From: Dehalobacter sp. CP
Lineage (GTDB): Bacteria > Bacillota_B > Desulfitobacteriia > Desulfitobacteriales > Syntrophobotulaceae
DNA: 64,000 nucleotides
Assembly (NCBI GenBank): GCA_009910795.1
Contig: VMEE01000085.1
Span: 1 to 64,000, forward strand
Direction of reading: 5' to 3'
In this document: one piece after another, positions 24,803 through 33,994 of the stretch
Position numbering within the stretch: the first letter of the stretch is position 1
Layout of the letters: every line of letters starts with the position of its first letter
The notes under the pieces: generated by a model
Database searches by the model: none
What the model saw: the letters and a program-made list of their open reading frames with translations, nothing else
Told to the model about the DNA's origin: nothing
Made by a program: the position numbers and the translations under genes

Positions 24803-26515
24803 TTATTTATTCATCTTTGCCCAACTGTCCCGCAGTCCGACGATCTGGTTAAAGACCGGATGATCACTGGCATGGTCTTTTAAGTCGGCGCAGAAATAAC
24901 CCTGTCTCAAGAATTGATATTTGCTGCCGGGATCAGCTTCTTTCAAACCCGGTTCAACTTTGCACCTTGTTAGAATCTGCCGGGAGTCCGGATTGATTCT
25001 GGCAAGGAAGTCGTCGCTCTCTGCTGAATCATCCTCCGTATACTGGTCATCCCTGATCAGATAATCATACAAGCGTATCTCGGCATCTTCGGCATGGGCC
25101 GCCGAAACCCAGTGAAGCGTCCCTTTCACTTTTCTCGAGCTTGCCGATCCGCCGCTTTTGGTGTCCGGATCATACGTACAATGGATTTCTATAATCTGGC
25201 CATCTTCATCTTTCAGGACTCTTTCACATTGAATAATATAGGCATGTTTTAGCCGGACTTCATTACCGGGGGAAAGACGGAAGAATTTTTTGGGTGGCTC
25301 CTCCATAAAGTCCTCGCGTTCAATATAAATCGTTCGCGAAAACGGGATCAATCTGACTCCTGCCTCCGGATCCTCCGGACTGTTCTCTGCTTCCAGGAAT
25401 TCATCCTGGTCTTCCGGATAATTGATCAGGACGACCTTGATCGGATCCAAAACAGCCATGACCCTCTTTGCTTTGGAATTCAGATCTTCACGCAGGCAAT
25501 GTTCCAGCAAAGCGACATCGACAATGCTGTTGGCTTTAGCTACTCCGATACGGTCGCAGAAATCTCTGATCGCTTCCGGCGTATAGCCTCTGCGCCTTAA
25601 ACCGGAGATCGTCGGCATCCGAGGATCATCCCATCCCTGAACATAGCCGCCTTCAACCAGCTGACGAAGCTTTCTTTTGCTCATGACTGTATTCGTCAGA
25701 TCCAGACGTGCAAACTCATATTGCCGGGGCCTGTCCCCTTCAATCAGCTGTTCTGTCAGCCAGTCATAGAGCGGCCGGTGGTCTTCAAACTCCATCGTGC
25801 AGATCGAATGGGTAATATGTTCAAGCGCATCCGATAAAGGATGCGCAAAGTCATACATCGGGTAAATGCACCAGGTGTCTCCGGTCCGATGATGCGACGC
25901 ATGCATGATGCGGTAAATCACTGGATCGCGCATATTTAAATTCGGAGAACTCATATCAATTTTTGCTCTGAGCACTTTCGCGCCGTTCGGGAATTCTCCG
26001 GCTCTCATTCTTTGGAACAGGTCAAGATTTTCTTCGACACAACGGGTACGGTAAGGGCTGTCCGTTCCAGGCTGGGTCAGCGTCCCACGGTATTCCCGTA
26101 TTTCCTCTGCCGACAAATCACAGACAAAAGCCTTGCCTTTTTCAATCAGCTCTACGGCAAACGCGTACAGCTTTTCAAAGTAATCGGAAGTATAGTACAT
26201 CCTGTCCTGCCAGGAAAACCCCAGCCATTGGACATCTTCCTGAATCGACTCGACAAACTCAGTTTCCTCTTTGCTCGGGTTGGTGTCGTCAAACCTAAGA
26301 TTGCAGCATCCGTTAAATTCCAGCGCGGTGCCAAAATTCAAACAGATGGATTTGGCGTGTCCGATATGAAGATAGCCGTTAGGTTCAGGCGGAAAACGTG
26401 TATGTACCCTGCCGTTGTTTTTATTCAGCTTTAAATCTTCCCGGATAATATTTTGAATGAAATTGGATGATGAATAAGATGTATTTGATGTATTTGATGT
26501 ATTTGATGTATTAAT
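24803..26515 (-). CDS. glnS: Glutaminyl-tRNA synthetase with apparent ATT start
   Basis: This class I synthetase of about 570 residues charges tRNA-Gln. It has the HIGH motif in [16 protein letters not shown], a KMSKS-type [11 protein letters not shown], and the C-terminal anticodon-binding beta-barrels. The N-terminus [12 protein letters not shown] aligns with the normal start of GlnRS, yet no ATG, GTG or TTG occurs in frame between the upstream stop and that point. The best start is ATT at 26515, 8 nt after AGGGGG. The first codons are a 9-bp tandem repeat giving Thr-Ser-Asn units. GlnRS is not universal in Firmicutes, which mostly use GatCAB, so lateral acquisition is plausible. An ATG-start reading from 26341 would delete the HIGH motif. 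Confidence 0.9.
   Translation of the reverse strand: MNTSNTSNTSNTSYSSSNFIQNIIREDLKLNKNNGRVHTRFPPEPNGYLHIGHAKSICLNFGTALEFNGCCNLRFDDTNPSKEETEFVESIQEDVQWLGFSWQDRMYYTSDYFEKLYAFAVELIEKGKAFVCDLSAEEIREYRGTLTQPGTDSPYRTRCVEENLDLFQRMRAGEFPNGAKVLRAKIDMSSPNLNMRDPVIYRIMHASHHRTGDTWCIYPMYDFAHPLSDALEHITHSICTMEFEDHRPLYDWLTEQLIEGDRPRQYEFARLDLTNTVMSKRKLRQLVEGGYVQGWDDPRMPTISGLRRRGYTPEAIRDFCDRIGVAKANSIVDVALLEHCLREDLNSKAKRVMAVLDPIKVVLINYPEDQDEFLEAENSPEDPEAGVRLIPFSRTIYIEREDFMEEPPKKFFRLSPGNEVRLKHAYIIQCERVLKDEDGQIIEIHCTYDPDTKSGGSASSRKVKGTLHWVSAAHAEDAEIRLYDYLIRDDQYTEDDSAESDDFLARINPDSRQILTRCKVEPGLKEADPGSKYQFLRQGYFCADLKDHASDHPVFNQIVGLRDSWAKMNK
26478..26513 (+). repeat. 9-bp tandem repeat at the start of glnS
   Basis: GATGTATTT is repeated four times (the last copy ends in A), within the first codons of glnS. 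Confidence 0.92.
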
Positions 26516-26575
26516 AGCAGTAACCCCCTACGAAAACACTTATATTATCTTAGTATAGTAGATTTCTAAAAAATT

Positions 26576-27496
26576 TCAAATACCTATTTTCGGGTCCCTA
26601 TCAATAGCAAGCAGCCTGTCCGTCAGCGCTAAGAGTTCATCTCTTCGCGAGAGCTTCTCCAGCCACCTGGAAGGCAGGTTCTCTATGCCATAGCAGGCAC
26701 CGGCTATCCCGCCGGTTACTGCGCCGATCGTATCCGCGTCTCCTCCGAGGTTTACGGCCATTACCAGCGCTTCTTCCAGAGAATTGGTCTGAAAGGCACA
26801 GTTTAAGGCCGTTTCCAATGTATGGACAACATAACCGCTTGTTTTCATTTGATCCGTACTTAAGTTCATTTTCAGGGCAAACGGAGCATCCGCCTGAGCC
26901 CTTTCCAGCACGATGCGGAGATCTTCTCCTAAAAGCAATTCCCTGACAATTTTACAGTAAAAAACCACACAAGCTCCTGCCAGTGGATCATAATGGGTCA
27001 GCGCCGATAATCTTGCCGCCAGATCCGTCATTTTCGGCAGGTTATTGTGATAGGCAATGACCACCGGGACCGTTCTCATCAGCGAACCATTGCCGCCGCT
27101 TCTCCCGCCGCTGAGTCGATGGGCATTCTCAGCGATTTGCAGCCATTCCTGTTCGTTATCCGCTTCTGTCCGGATTCCTTCCTGCAGAACCATCCGGCAG
27201 ATATTTCCGATACATTTGGGCTCTTGCCGGGACCATTCCCGAAAATGACGGGCGACGTGCTTTACCGGGTCTGCAGGGGCTTCAAGAATCCCGTTGGCTG
27301 CCGCAAGGGTCATTTCTGTATCATCGGTAATTTCTCCGGGCGCCAGTTTCCAGAATCCCCCTCCGGTCATATCCCGGTGTCGGCCATAGGTATGAACAAT
27401 TTCTTCGCGGCTCATAAATTCAAGGGTTGCCCCAAGCGCATCCCCGGCTGCCACCCCGAGCATTGCTCCCCTTGCTCTGGAAATCAGATCTGCCAT
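26576..27496 (-). CDS. ADP-ribosylglycohydrolase family protein
   Basis: The 306-residue protein has the DraG/ARH metal-binding pattern: GDALGATLEF near 18, ITDDTEMTL near 55, and GGDADTIGAVTGGIAGACYG near 255. Members remove ADP-ribose from proteins (DraG reactivates nitrogenase reductase) or hydrolyse related compounds. The substrate here is unknown. A PII gene lies within 3 kb, but there is no DraT or nif gene in the window, so a nitrogen link is only a guess. It is monocistronic, convergent with nothing nearby. Confidence 0.9.
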   Translation of the reverse strand: MADLISRARGAMLGVAAGDALGATLEFMSREEIVHTYGRHRDMTGGGFWKLAPGEITDDTEMTLAAANGILEAPADPVKHVARHFREWSRQEPKCIGNICRMVLQEGIRTEADNEQEWLQIAENAHRLSGGRSGGNGSLMRTVPVVIAYHNNLPKMTDLAARLSALTHYDPLAGACVVFYCKIVRELLLGEDLRIVLERAQADAPFALKMNLSTDQMKTSGYVVHTLETALNCAFQTNSLEEALVMAVNLGGDADTIGAVTGGIAGACYGIENLPSRWLEKLSRRDELLALTDRLLAIDRDPKIGI

Positions 27497-27648
27497 TTTG
27501 TTTTCCCCTTATCCAAATCGCACAACTTCTTGTTGAGGTTGCAACCATTAATTGCTATACCGTTATCATAACCTTTCATTCCAAAATGAGCTATCCGAAT
27601 TTCAAATAAACGGTGACTTCATATCCAGATCATTTGCATTCACGCTAT

Positions 27649-28236
27649 CTATAAATTAATTCTATTTTGCTTAAAATACTGAATGATCTGTTCCTTCTCG
27701 GCTTCTTCCGCATGGTTGGTTGTGAGGATTTCCCCGCCTTTCATACCATTCCATTTGATATACAGCGTTTGTTCAAAGCTTTCATTGATGATCGGGTCTT
27801 CATATCTCAAAACAATGACAAAGAAATAGGGAGGCACATCTTTTAATGTCTTTTGTTTGTTGATGCCTTCGAGACTAATCAGTAAGGTGGCCGAAGCATT
27901 TTTAGGAATATCATTGACGAGCGCGTATTCGTCAATTGTGACCGGTTTTTCCTTTAAGCCGGACTGAAAAACAATAGACTTGCTCCAAAGACTAACGGCA
28001 GGATGCTCGCCGACATTGGTAAAAACCATCTCAAATTCAGGCGACTCTCTCAATACCACTTCGGGCGAATCCTTAAACGTAAAGTACGGACGGTTGGCTT
28101 CTCTCTCCTCGTTCCAGGCAGATACGGTGATATAGACGGTAATCAGTGCCGTCACAGCAAGTATGGCTGTCCCAACAGTGGCAATCATATTAGAATAACT
28201 GACAAGTTTATTTTTTTTCTTTGACAATTTGCACAC
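27649..28236 (-). CDS. Membrane-anchored protein of unknown function
   Basis: The 195-residue protein has a short basic N-terminus, one membrane helix (about 15-40, IATVGTAILAVTALITVYITV) and an extracytoplasmic beta-rich domain of about 150 residues. The latter (FEMVFTNVGEHPAVSLWSKS) looks like an immunoglobulin-like fold, but I recognise no named family. It lies between the glycohydrolase and envelope-building genes. Its placement hints at a cell-surface role without proving it. Confidence 0.75.
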   Translation of the reverse strand: MCKLSKKKNKLVSYSNMIATVGTAILAVTALITVYITVSAWNEEREANRPYFTFKDSPEVVLRESPEFEMVFTNVGEHPAVSLWSKSIVFQSGLKEKPVTIDEYALVNDIPKNASATLLISLEGINKQKTLKDVPPYFFVIVLRYEDPIINESFEQTLYIKWNGMKGGEILTTNHAEEAEKEQIIQYFKQNRINL

Positions 28237-28554
28237 TCCCAGCTATCGTTAAACAAAATCATTATTTGCAGGTTCACAGAAATCTAAACGAAATGCAGAA
28301 TGCAATTTTTTCATTTTAATATATTATTGTCTTTTCGTTGATATGTTTTATTTTACACAGGCCAGCACCATGTCAACCCTATATCTTTATAATTTTAGGA
28401 TTAACTAGGTACTAGCTTCGCTCTGTTTAAGAATATATATAAAATAAATGGAAAAACTAGGTTTACAAAAAGCACTATTAAAAAGTAAAATTATAAATGT
28501 ATAGCTACCTTCAAGGATCTTTGGACAATAATAGGTTGCTGGAAAGGGGAAGTT
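28237..28554 (+). promoter_or_regulatory. AT-rich divergent intergenic region
   Basis: I see no gene. A plausible promoter for the glycosyltransferase gene is TTTACA (28462-28467) and TAAAAT (28486-28491) with an 18-bp spacer. Confidence 0.4.
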
Positions 28555-29712
28555 ATGATGCGGATACTTTTTCTTCCGTTCCTTCAAATCCCTACGGGTC
28601 ATCATACCGTAGCCGATGCAATGATTCGTTCCTTAGAAAACCGAATCAGTAATCTTAAATGCTCAAAGATAGATTTCTTCAGTTATGCGGACAAACGGCT
28701 GGAGAAAGCATTTCGGTTAACTTACCTGACCTGGATCGACCATTCTCCCCAAACCTTCGTCTGGATTTACCGGAACTTTGTGTACCCGACCAAATCAACC
28801 AAGCACTTTAACTGGTATGAATATAAATTCCTTGACAAAATGAATAGCCTGCTGCAAGAAGAACAGCCTGATTTGATCGTATGTACCCAGGCTTTTCCTT
28901 CCTTCTTAATCGACAGGCTTAGAAATTCCGGTATCGCAACTGCGCCCGTAATCAATGTCTACACTGATTTCTTTGTTAATAAGCTTTGGGGAACAGAATA
29001 CATCGATTACCATTTTGTCCCTGATCAACATATTAAGGCGCAATTAATCTCCCAGAATAACATTGATCCGTCTAAAATATTTGTGACGGGTATTCCTGTT
29101 GATGAGTGCTTCCTGCCTCGGACAGCCTCCGAACCGACGCTTCCTTACCATATTCTGATTTCCGGCGGAAGCGGCGGTCTCGGTGATATCGAGCATTTGC
29201 TTTACAGCCTGCCGGGTAAAAAAGAAAAATCCTATACTTTTTCCCTGCTATGCGGCAAAAACAAGAAATTGTATAAAGATATTCGCTCCCTGAAACTGCC
29301 TAACTTAAAGCCCCTGTCCTATATTTCATCCAGGGAAACCCTCAACTCACTGTATGACGAGGCCGATGCCATTATTACCAAACCCGGCGGCGTAACCATC
29401 AGTGAGACCCTTCATAAAAAACTGCCGATTTTTGTCCATTCCGCACTTCCAGGGCAGGAACAAATCAATAAGAATTATCTCAGCGAAAAAAAATTGATCT
29501 ATGACTTAGATTTGAATTACCCAGTCGCCAAACAGTTGGACGCCTTTTTTAAAGATCAAAACGAACAGGTGCTTTGGCGAAACCGCGTTGACAGCTACTT
29601 ATCGGAAATAGAGTACCATGCCTGGGAAAAGATTTTGGAACTAGCCCTCGGTCAATCCGTAAAGCCTCAGATCTACAAAGAAACGGTCAATATTTCCCAA
29701 GTCCCGAGCTGA
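28555..29712 (+). CDS. MGDG-synthase/MurG-like glycosyltransferase
   Basis: This 385-residue GT-B glycosyltransferase has an N-terminal MGDG-synthase-type motif (PTGHHTVADAMIRSLE near 15-30), a central donor-site start ISGGSGGLGDIEH near 200, and the C-terminal nucleotide-sugar motif KPGGVTISETLHKKLP near 280. Relatives add a sugar to diacylglycerol to make glycolipid anchors for lipoteichoic acid. The start is one of two adjacent ATGs after GGAAAGGGGAAG. The next gene is a polysaccharide deacetylase 62 nt downstream, so the pair likely serves envelope assembly. Confidence 0.88.
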   Translation: MMRILFLPFLQIPTGHHTVADAMIRSLENRISNLKCSKIDFFSYADKRLEKAFRLTYLTWIDHSPQTFVWIYRNFVYPTKSTKHFNWYEYKFLDKMNSLLQEEQPDLIVCTQAFPSFLIDRLRNSGIATAPVINVYTDFFVNKLWGTEYIDYHFVPDQHIKAQLISQNNIDPSKIFVTGIPVDECFLPRTASEPTLPYHILISGGSGGLGDIEHLLYSLPGKKEKSYTFSLLCGKNKKLYKDIRSLKLPNLKPLSYISSRETLNSLYDEADAIITKPGGVTISETLHKKLPIFVHSALPGQEQINKNYLSEKKLIYDLDLNYPVAKQLDAFFKDQNEQVLWRNRVDSYLSEIEYHAWEKILELALGQSVKPQIYKETVNISQVPS

Positions 29713-29774
29713 TTTCGCGGACCTCAAGGATTCGGATAAACCTTCAAAGTCAACATAAGGGAAGTGAATCTGCA

Positions 29775-31040
29775 GTGTCCACAACCTTGCTGTGCGCCTT
29801 CATCGTCGCAATTTCAGTCTTTGCGGTCTATGCTCTTATTCCCGAACTATTTGTGCATTTTTTCGGTATTGGTTCCTGGAAACGTCATTATTCTCCAGGT
29901 GTCACCTTAACATTTGATGACGGACCCGACCCCAGATACACTCCGAGATTCCTGACAATTTTAGAGGAGCAAAACGTTCGGGCCTGTTTTTTTCTGGTTG
30001 CTGAAAAGGCTGAAAAACAGCCGGAACTTGTCAAGAGCATCCTAGACCACGGTCATACCGTCGGCAGTCACGGCTACCGTCACCGGCACGCTTGGCTGAT
30101 GCCCCCGCTAAAGACCTGGAACTTGTGGAATAAAGCGATGGAGGAAATGCGCCGTCTGACCGGTCAGGAACCCGTCTATGTCAGAGCTCCCTGGGGAGGG
30201 GTTAATCTTTCTTTTTTATTTTGGTGCCGTTTCAAAGGCAAAAAGCTGATTAGTTGGAGTGCCGACGGCAGAGACTGGCACATTGAAAGAACTCCGCACC
30301 GTATTGTGCAAAGAATAATCCGCCGAACCAAAGAAGGCACAATTATCCTGCTTCATGATAGCGGCGGCGATGAGGGCGCTCCTGAAAATACCTTAGCTGC
30401 CCTGAAACCACTGATCATGAAAATACAAAAAGAACGTAAGCTGCCGCTCATTCCGCTTCAGCTTCCCGACTGGTCACTGCCAAGAAGAATTGGTTTCTGC
30501 GTTTGGGAGAAATGGGAGCTTTTTTACGCGCGGCGTAAACAAATTACCAGAATTGATGAACGCAATATTTTTCGCCTGGGTCTTACCCGCTACCATGGCC
30601 CTGAACTGTTTAATGAAAACGGTGAATTAATCGCCTCAGCAGGTGATCTGGTCGGTGAAATCCACTTAGACAATACCCGCTTCCAGAGCCTTGGTGCCAA
30701 TATCCAAAAAATCGGCTATAATGTTTTAAAACAAGCCCGGCTCTCCCTGCCTGTTCTGGCAAGCTATATCTCTTTGAATCCGGGTTATAAGGATATCAAG
30801 GTTTTCCTGGGTGTTACACTCATCAACCGTGGTGTCAAAGGCCTCGGGTTTAACGTTACTGAATATACGAATGGTAATGCCGGATTCATTGGTTTCATGC
30901 AAAAAATCGTTTACCGAGTCTATAACCCGTCCCGGAAAAAAGATACAGAAAAACTTGGAACAAAGCCCAAAGTCGTCTGGATCAGTAAAGACGCCCTGCT
31001 TGAGAAATACCTGACAAAAAAGTCATCCACGCAAGGATGA
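29775..31040 (+). CDS. Membrane-anchored polysaccharide deacetylase with extra C-terminal domain
   Basis: The 421-residue protein has one N-terminal membrane helix (about 5-25) and a NodB-type deacetylase domain (about 40-235). Motifs are TFDDGPDPRYTP (catalytic Asp and metal Asp), HGHTVGSHGYRHRH (metal His), RAPWGG and IILLHDSGG. The following 180 residues resemble the YkoP-like domain found on some Bacillus deacetylases. It should trim acetyl groups from peptidoglycan or another surface polymer. The GTG start follows AGGGAAGTGA. The last codons (Lys-Lys-Ser-Ser-Thr-Gln-Gly) are encoded by the terminator hairpin itself. Confidence 0.9.
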   Translation: MSTTLLCAFIVAISVFAVYALIPELFVHFFGIGSWKRHYSPGVTLTFDDGPDPRYTPRFLTILEEQNVRACFFLVAEKAEKQPELVKSILDHGHTVGSHGYRHRHAWLMPPLKTWNLWNKAMEEMRRLTGQEPVYVRAPWGGVNLSFLFWCRFKGKKLISWSADGRDWHIERTPHRIVQRIIRRTKEGTIILLHDSGGDEGAPENTLAALKPLIMKIQKERKLPLIPLQLPDWSLPRRIGFCVWEKWELFYARRKQITRIDERNIFRLGLTRYHGPELFNENGELIASAGDLVGEIHLDNTRFQSLGANIQKIGYNVLKQARLSLPVLASYISLNPGYKDIKVFLGVTLINRGVKGLGFNVTEYTNGNAGFIGFMQKIVYRVYNPSRKKDTEKLGTKPKVVWISKDALLEKYLTKKSSTQG

Positions 31041-31047
31041 CTTTTTT
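31016..31047 (+). terminator. Terminator overlapping the deacetylase stop codon
   Basis: AAAAAAGTCATCC pairs with GGATGACTTTTTT. The stop codon (31038-31040) lies inside the 3' arm. Confidence 0.92.
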
Positions 31048-31087
31048 CATTGAATAATTCTGTTCACTTCATTCTCCAGTTATTTAT

Positions 31088-31768
31088 TTAATCGTCAGTA
31101 GCCCCACCATCGCCAAATACCGGAATGACATCGCCCAAAAAAGTCGGTTTGGGCTTGATTATTTTAGTCCAGAGAAAATCTTTATTTCGGGCTGCAATCT
31201 CTCTTATCTGATAGTAGGCCATTGCCTGTCCGTAATCATGCCGGTCTGAGGCAACGCCATAAGCTTCAAGTCCTAAAGACCTGGCGACAAAAACTGCCCG
31301 CTTCAAATGATATTCCTGCGTAACGATGATTACCTTTTTCGCAAGAAAAATATCCCTCGCTCTGTATAGACTTTCATATGTACTAAAACCAGCGTGATCC
31401 ATAAAGACATTTTGACCCTTGACGCCTTTTTCCAGGAGAAAGCGCTTCATGGCATTGACTTCATCATAATCTGTCCGTCCATGATCACCACTCACAAGAA
31501 TTTTGGGAGCCTTGCCTTGCTGGTAAAGCTCATAACCGACGGTCAAGCGGTCGGCAAGCATGGATGAAGCAGTTCCATCCGGGAAAACATAGGCACCTAA
31601 CACCAGGATCGCGTCAACCTCAGGTACATGATCCACATCGCCGATGTATTTCGTACCAACCCGTTCCACATAGTTATTGATCATCAGCATAGAACCAAGG
31701 AGAATCACTGTGATCGCCAGCAGGCTACCTATCAGAACCTTTATCCGAATTCGCAAACGTTTCTTCAT
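31088..31768 (-). CDS. SanA/YdcF-like DUF218 protein
   Basis: The 226-residue protein has one N-terminal membrane helix (about 8-30) and a DUF218 domain. Hallmarks are DAILVLGAYVFPDGTAS, APKILVSGDHGRTDYDEVNAM and IVTQEYHLKRAVFVARSLGL. SanA homologues affect the envelope permeability barrier and vancomycin exclusion at high temperature in enterobacteria; the biochemical activity is unclear. It is convergent with the deacetylase gene and close to other envelope genes. Confidence 0.88.
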   Translation of the reverse strand: MKKRLRIRIKVLIGSLLAITVILLGSMLMINNYVERVGTKYIGDVDHVPEVDAILVLGAYVFPDGTASSMLADRLTVGYELYQQGKAPKILVSGDHGRTDYDEVNAMKRFLLEKGVKGQNVFMDHAGFSTYESLYRARDIFLAKKVIIVTQEYHLKRAVFVARSLGLEAYGVASDRHDYGQAMAYYQIREIAARNKDFLWTKIIKPKPTFLGDVIPVFGDGGATDD

Positions 31769-31903
31769 TTCATATCCCTACCAAAGTTTTCATATTTACC
31801 TAGCGTTTCTATGTTGGAGTAAGCTTTACTGCCTTAAGCTTATACTTCTTGCTATCTCCTGTAGCTAATTATATAATAAATCTAGTTTCTTGGGGGTGAT
31901 AAA

Positions 31904-32158
31904 ATGCAATTCGATAGTAGTATCCTGGTTATTCTAATCGTTCATCTGACTTTGATCTTAGCTGTCTCCTGGGCCGCAATCAAACTATTGCATTCTTCTT
32001 CCAGCAGTGTCAGATACGCGGATACTTACCTTTCGAGTTGTCTGATCAGCTCCTCATCTCCCATAAATCTTCAGGTAAATAAGTATTTAATCTTTAGGAG
32101 AAAAATAAAGACCAGCCTTGATGATGACTCACCTTATTCAAACCTCCTTGTTTTATAA
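31904..32158 (+). CDS. Small membrane protein of unknown function
   Basis: The 84-residue protein has one N-terminal helix (about 6-28) and a Ser-rich, then basic, tail. A good ribosome site (TGGGGGTGAT) sits 4-5 nt before ATG 31904. It ends 26 nt before the ribosome-site-selected ATG of the YidC-like gene. That favours a two-gene unit in which this could be an accessory of membrane insertion, but I recognise no family and the protein could be non-functional. Confidence 0.55.
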   Translation: MQFDSSILVILIVHLTLILAVSWAAIKLLHSSSSSVRYADTYLSSCLISSSSPINLQVNKYLIFRRKIKTSLDDDSPYSNLLVL

Positions 32159-32184
32159 GAAATAAAACTTTGGAGGATGTTTCA

Positions 32185-32835
32185 ATGAATATGATTAGCA
32201 TAGTCCTTTCCCAGTTATTAGCATTCCTTGTCAGTACTACGGGTGATTGGTTCATTGCGGTTGCTCTGATTACATTAGGGATAAAACTCTTGTTATTTCC
32301 TTTGTCAATAAAACAGCAAAAAGTACAATTATTAACCGCAAATCTGACCAAAGCCAGAACAATTTTATCTGGAAAATTTCACAATCAAATTAAAAAAGTT
32401 AACTCTGAATCAATGAAAATTGCATCTAAATATAAAATCAATCCACTGTTTACGTTTGCAACACTTATTATCCAGGCCCCGGTTTTTTTCTCCTTGTACG
32501 TTGCTATTACGCATCTGAGTATACCCGTCGGCAGCATTCTTATTCCGTGGGTATCTGATCTCCATATGGCAGATCATCTTCATATTTTGCCGGTTATTGC
32601 CGGTCTGCTTCAGACGCTGAGTGTATTTACAGCAGAAAACAAAAATTTACTGATGTTCATATTCCCGGTTGCTATTGGCGTCGTTTTTCTGTGGAAAGCT
32701 CCTGTTGCCCTGAGCGCTTACTGGATTGCCAACTCGGTCCTTCGGTTTGTCGAGGTCCAGATCTTTCGTCTAGGCCCTATCCAGCGAAAATATTTGAATA
32801 TCCCTTCTCCGGAAGAGATGGTCCAAAGACTTTAA
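32185..32835 (+). CDS. yidC: YidC/Oxa1-like membrane protein insertase
   Basis: The 216-residue protein has about five membrane helices and the family pattern: an N-terminal helix, WFIAVALITLGIKLLLFPLSIKQQK with the conserved basic residues, a cytoplasmic hairpin (about 50-85), then paired helices. It lacks a lipoprotein Cys and is shorter than SpoIIIJ/YidC of Bacillus (about 260), so it is probably an additional paralog. ATG 32185 follows TTGGAGG; the in-frame TTG at 32170 is part of that ribosome site. Confidence 0.82.
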   Translation: MNMISIVLSQLLAFLVSTTGDWFIAVALITLGIKLLLFPLSIKQQKVQLLTANLTKARTILSGKFHNQIKKVNSESMKIASKYKINPLFTFATLIIQAPVFFSLYVAITHLSIPVGSILIPWVSDLHMADHLHILPVIAGLLQTLSVFTAENKNLLMFIFPVAIGVVFLWKAPVALSAYWIANSVLRFVEVQIFRLGPIQRKYLNIPSPEEMVQRL

Positions 32836-32838
32836 ACA

Positions 32839-32864
32839 AAGGGGACGTATCGCGGCGTCCCCTT
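32839..32864 (+). terminator. Hairpin after the YidC-like gene
   Basis: AAGGGGACG pairs with CGTCCCCTT. There is no long T-run. Confidence 0.65.
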
Positions 32865-33014
32865 CACCTATCTAACCCAATATTATTAGAGTTTTTATCC
32901 AGTTACTACTGCCATCATTCTCATATTATGAGCGACACATCCATTTTTCTCATTCATACCATATTTAAATCTTAAATTCTCTATATTTCTTCTGATTGCT
33001 TCAAATATTGTAGA

Positions 33015-33155
33015 CTTGCACAAGATGCGGAAGCGAGCGCTAAGTGCCAGCAGCGTTAAGCGAACAGGAATCCGCAGCGTTAAGCCATGCCAGCGGTTTC
33101 TGGCTACGGATGGCCTACTGTCGCGGTGCCATGGATGGCAAGGAGCGGCACGTTA
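33015..33155. repeat. GC-rich intergenic repeat-like element C
   Basis: The segment contains the word CAGCGTTAAGC twice (about 33050 and 33076), a third CGTTAAGC at 33151 that includes the trpF stop, and GGATGGC twice. It is much more GC-rich than its surroundings and looks like a degenerate mobile or extragenic palindromic element fused to the trpF 3' end. No open frame is convincing. Confidence 0.5.
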
Positions 33156-33869
33156 AGCACGGACACGGTCAATAAACCTTTTGATTTTGTCCGGGTCTTT
33201 CCGTCCCTCCGTCTCGACACTGCTGCTGACATCCAGGCAATAGGGATGAAATAAGGAAATTGCCGACGCAGCATTCTCTTCATTTAAGCCTCCGGCCAGA
33301 ATCATTGGAATATCCCGGCCTTTGTTTTTATCGGATTGGCCGTTCTGATCTCTTTGCAGAAGGTTCCAGTCAAAGCGTTTCCCGGTCCCGCCATAAGCTT
33401 CAGGGTCAAATTTATCGTACACAAAACCGTCAACCAGGCCCTGATACGCTTCCATGTTCAGCTCTGCCCGATTCGCATGTCCTACCCTGACAGCTTTCCA
33501 GACCGTTACTTGATGATGAGCCTGGTATTTTCCCATGAGCCGCGCTTGTAATTGACGCATATATTCCAAAGGCTCATCGCCATGAATCTGAAGTATTTGC
33601 AGACCGGCTTCCACGGCGCACAATAAGTCATCCGGGTCCTGATTAACGAAAACCCCAACCGGGATGATCTTTTTGTCCAAGGAAGCAATCAGCGTTTTCA
33701 ATTCGTTGAGCGAGACCTGTCTTTTGCTCGGGGCTAGCACAAATCCGGCAAAATCCGGTTTCAGCTCATTGATAATCCTGATATCCTCCAGGGTACGAAC
33801 CCCGCAAATCTTGACTTTTGGCGTCGGCCCGGCATAGATACCTTTCACATTATCTTCCATCCCTACCAT
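33153..33869 (-). CDS. trpF: Phosphoribosylanthranilate isomerase TrpF
   Basis: This 238-residue (beta/alpha)8-barrel enzyme catalyses the Amadori rearrangement of phosphoribosyl-anthranilate. The start of the barrel VKICGVRTLEDI carries the catalytic Cys; FAGFVLAPSKRQV, VGVFVNQD and ILAGGLNEENA near the phosphate site follow. An insertion of about 15 residues (DQNGQSDKNKGRD) makes it longer than most. ATG 33869 follows AGGAGTTG. It is the last gene of the trp operon, 125 nt after trpC, and its stop lies in the GC-rich element C. Confidence 0.93.
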   Translation of the reverse strand: MVGMEDNVKGIYAGPTPKVKICGVRTLEDIRIINELKPDFAGFVLAPSKRQVSLNELKTLIASLDKKIIPVGVFVNQDPDDLLCAVEAGLQILQIHGDEPLEYMRQLQARLMGKYQAHHQVTVWKAVRVGHANRAELNMEAYQGLVDGFVYDKFDPEAYGGTGKRFDWNLLQRDQNGQSDKNKGRDIPMILAGGLNEENAASAISLFHPYCLDVSSSVETEGRKDPDKIKRFIDRVRA

Positions 33870-33994
33870 TTCAACTCCTAAATCATGCGTTATCTGTACG
33901 CAATTGTCAGTATGTCCCTATATCTTGTCAATCCTAAAATATTATTATCATCCGCCTAAGGCAAACGATGCCATGAACGACAAATATATTCGAT

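Noticed and set aside
26478..26513. Possible CRISPR or regulatory repeat array
   Set aside because: The four 9-bp units are contiguous without spacers and lie in the first codons of glnS.
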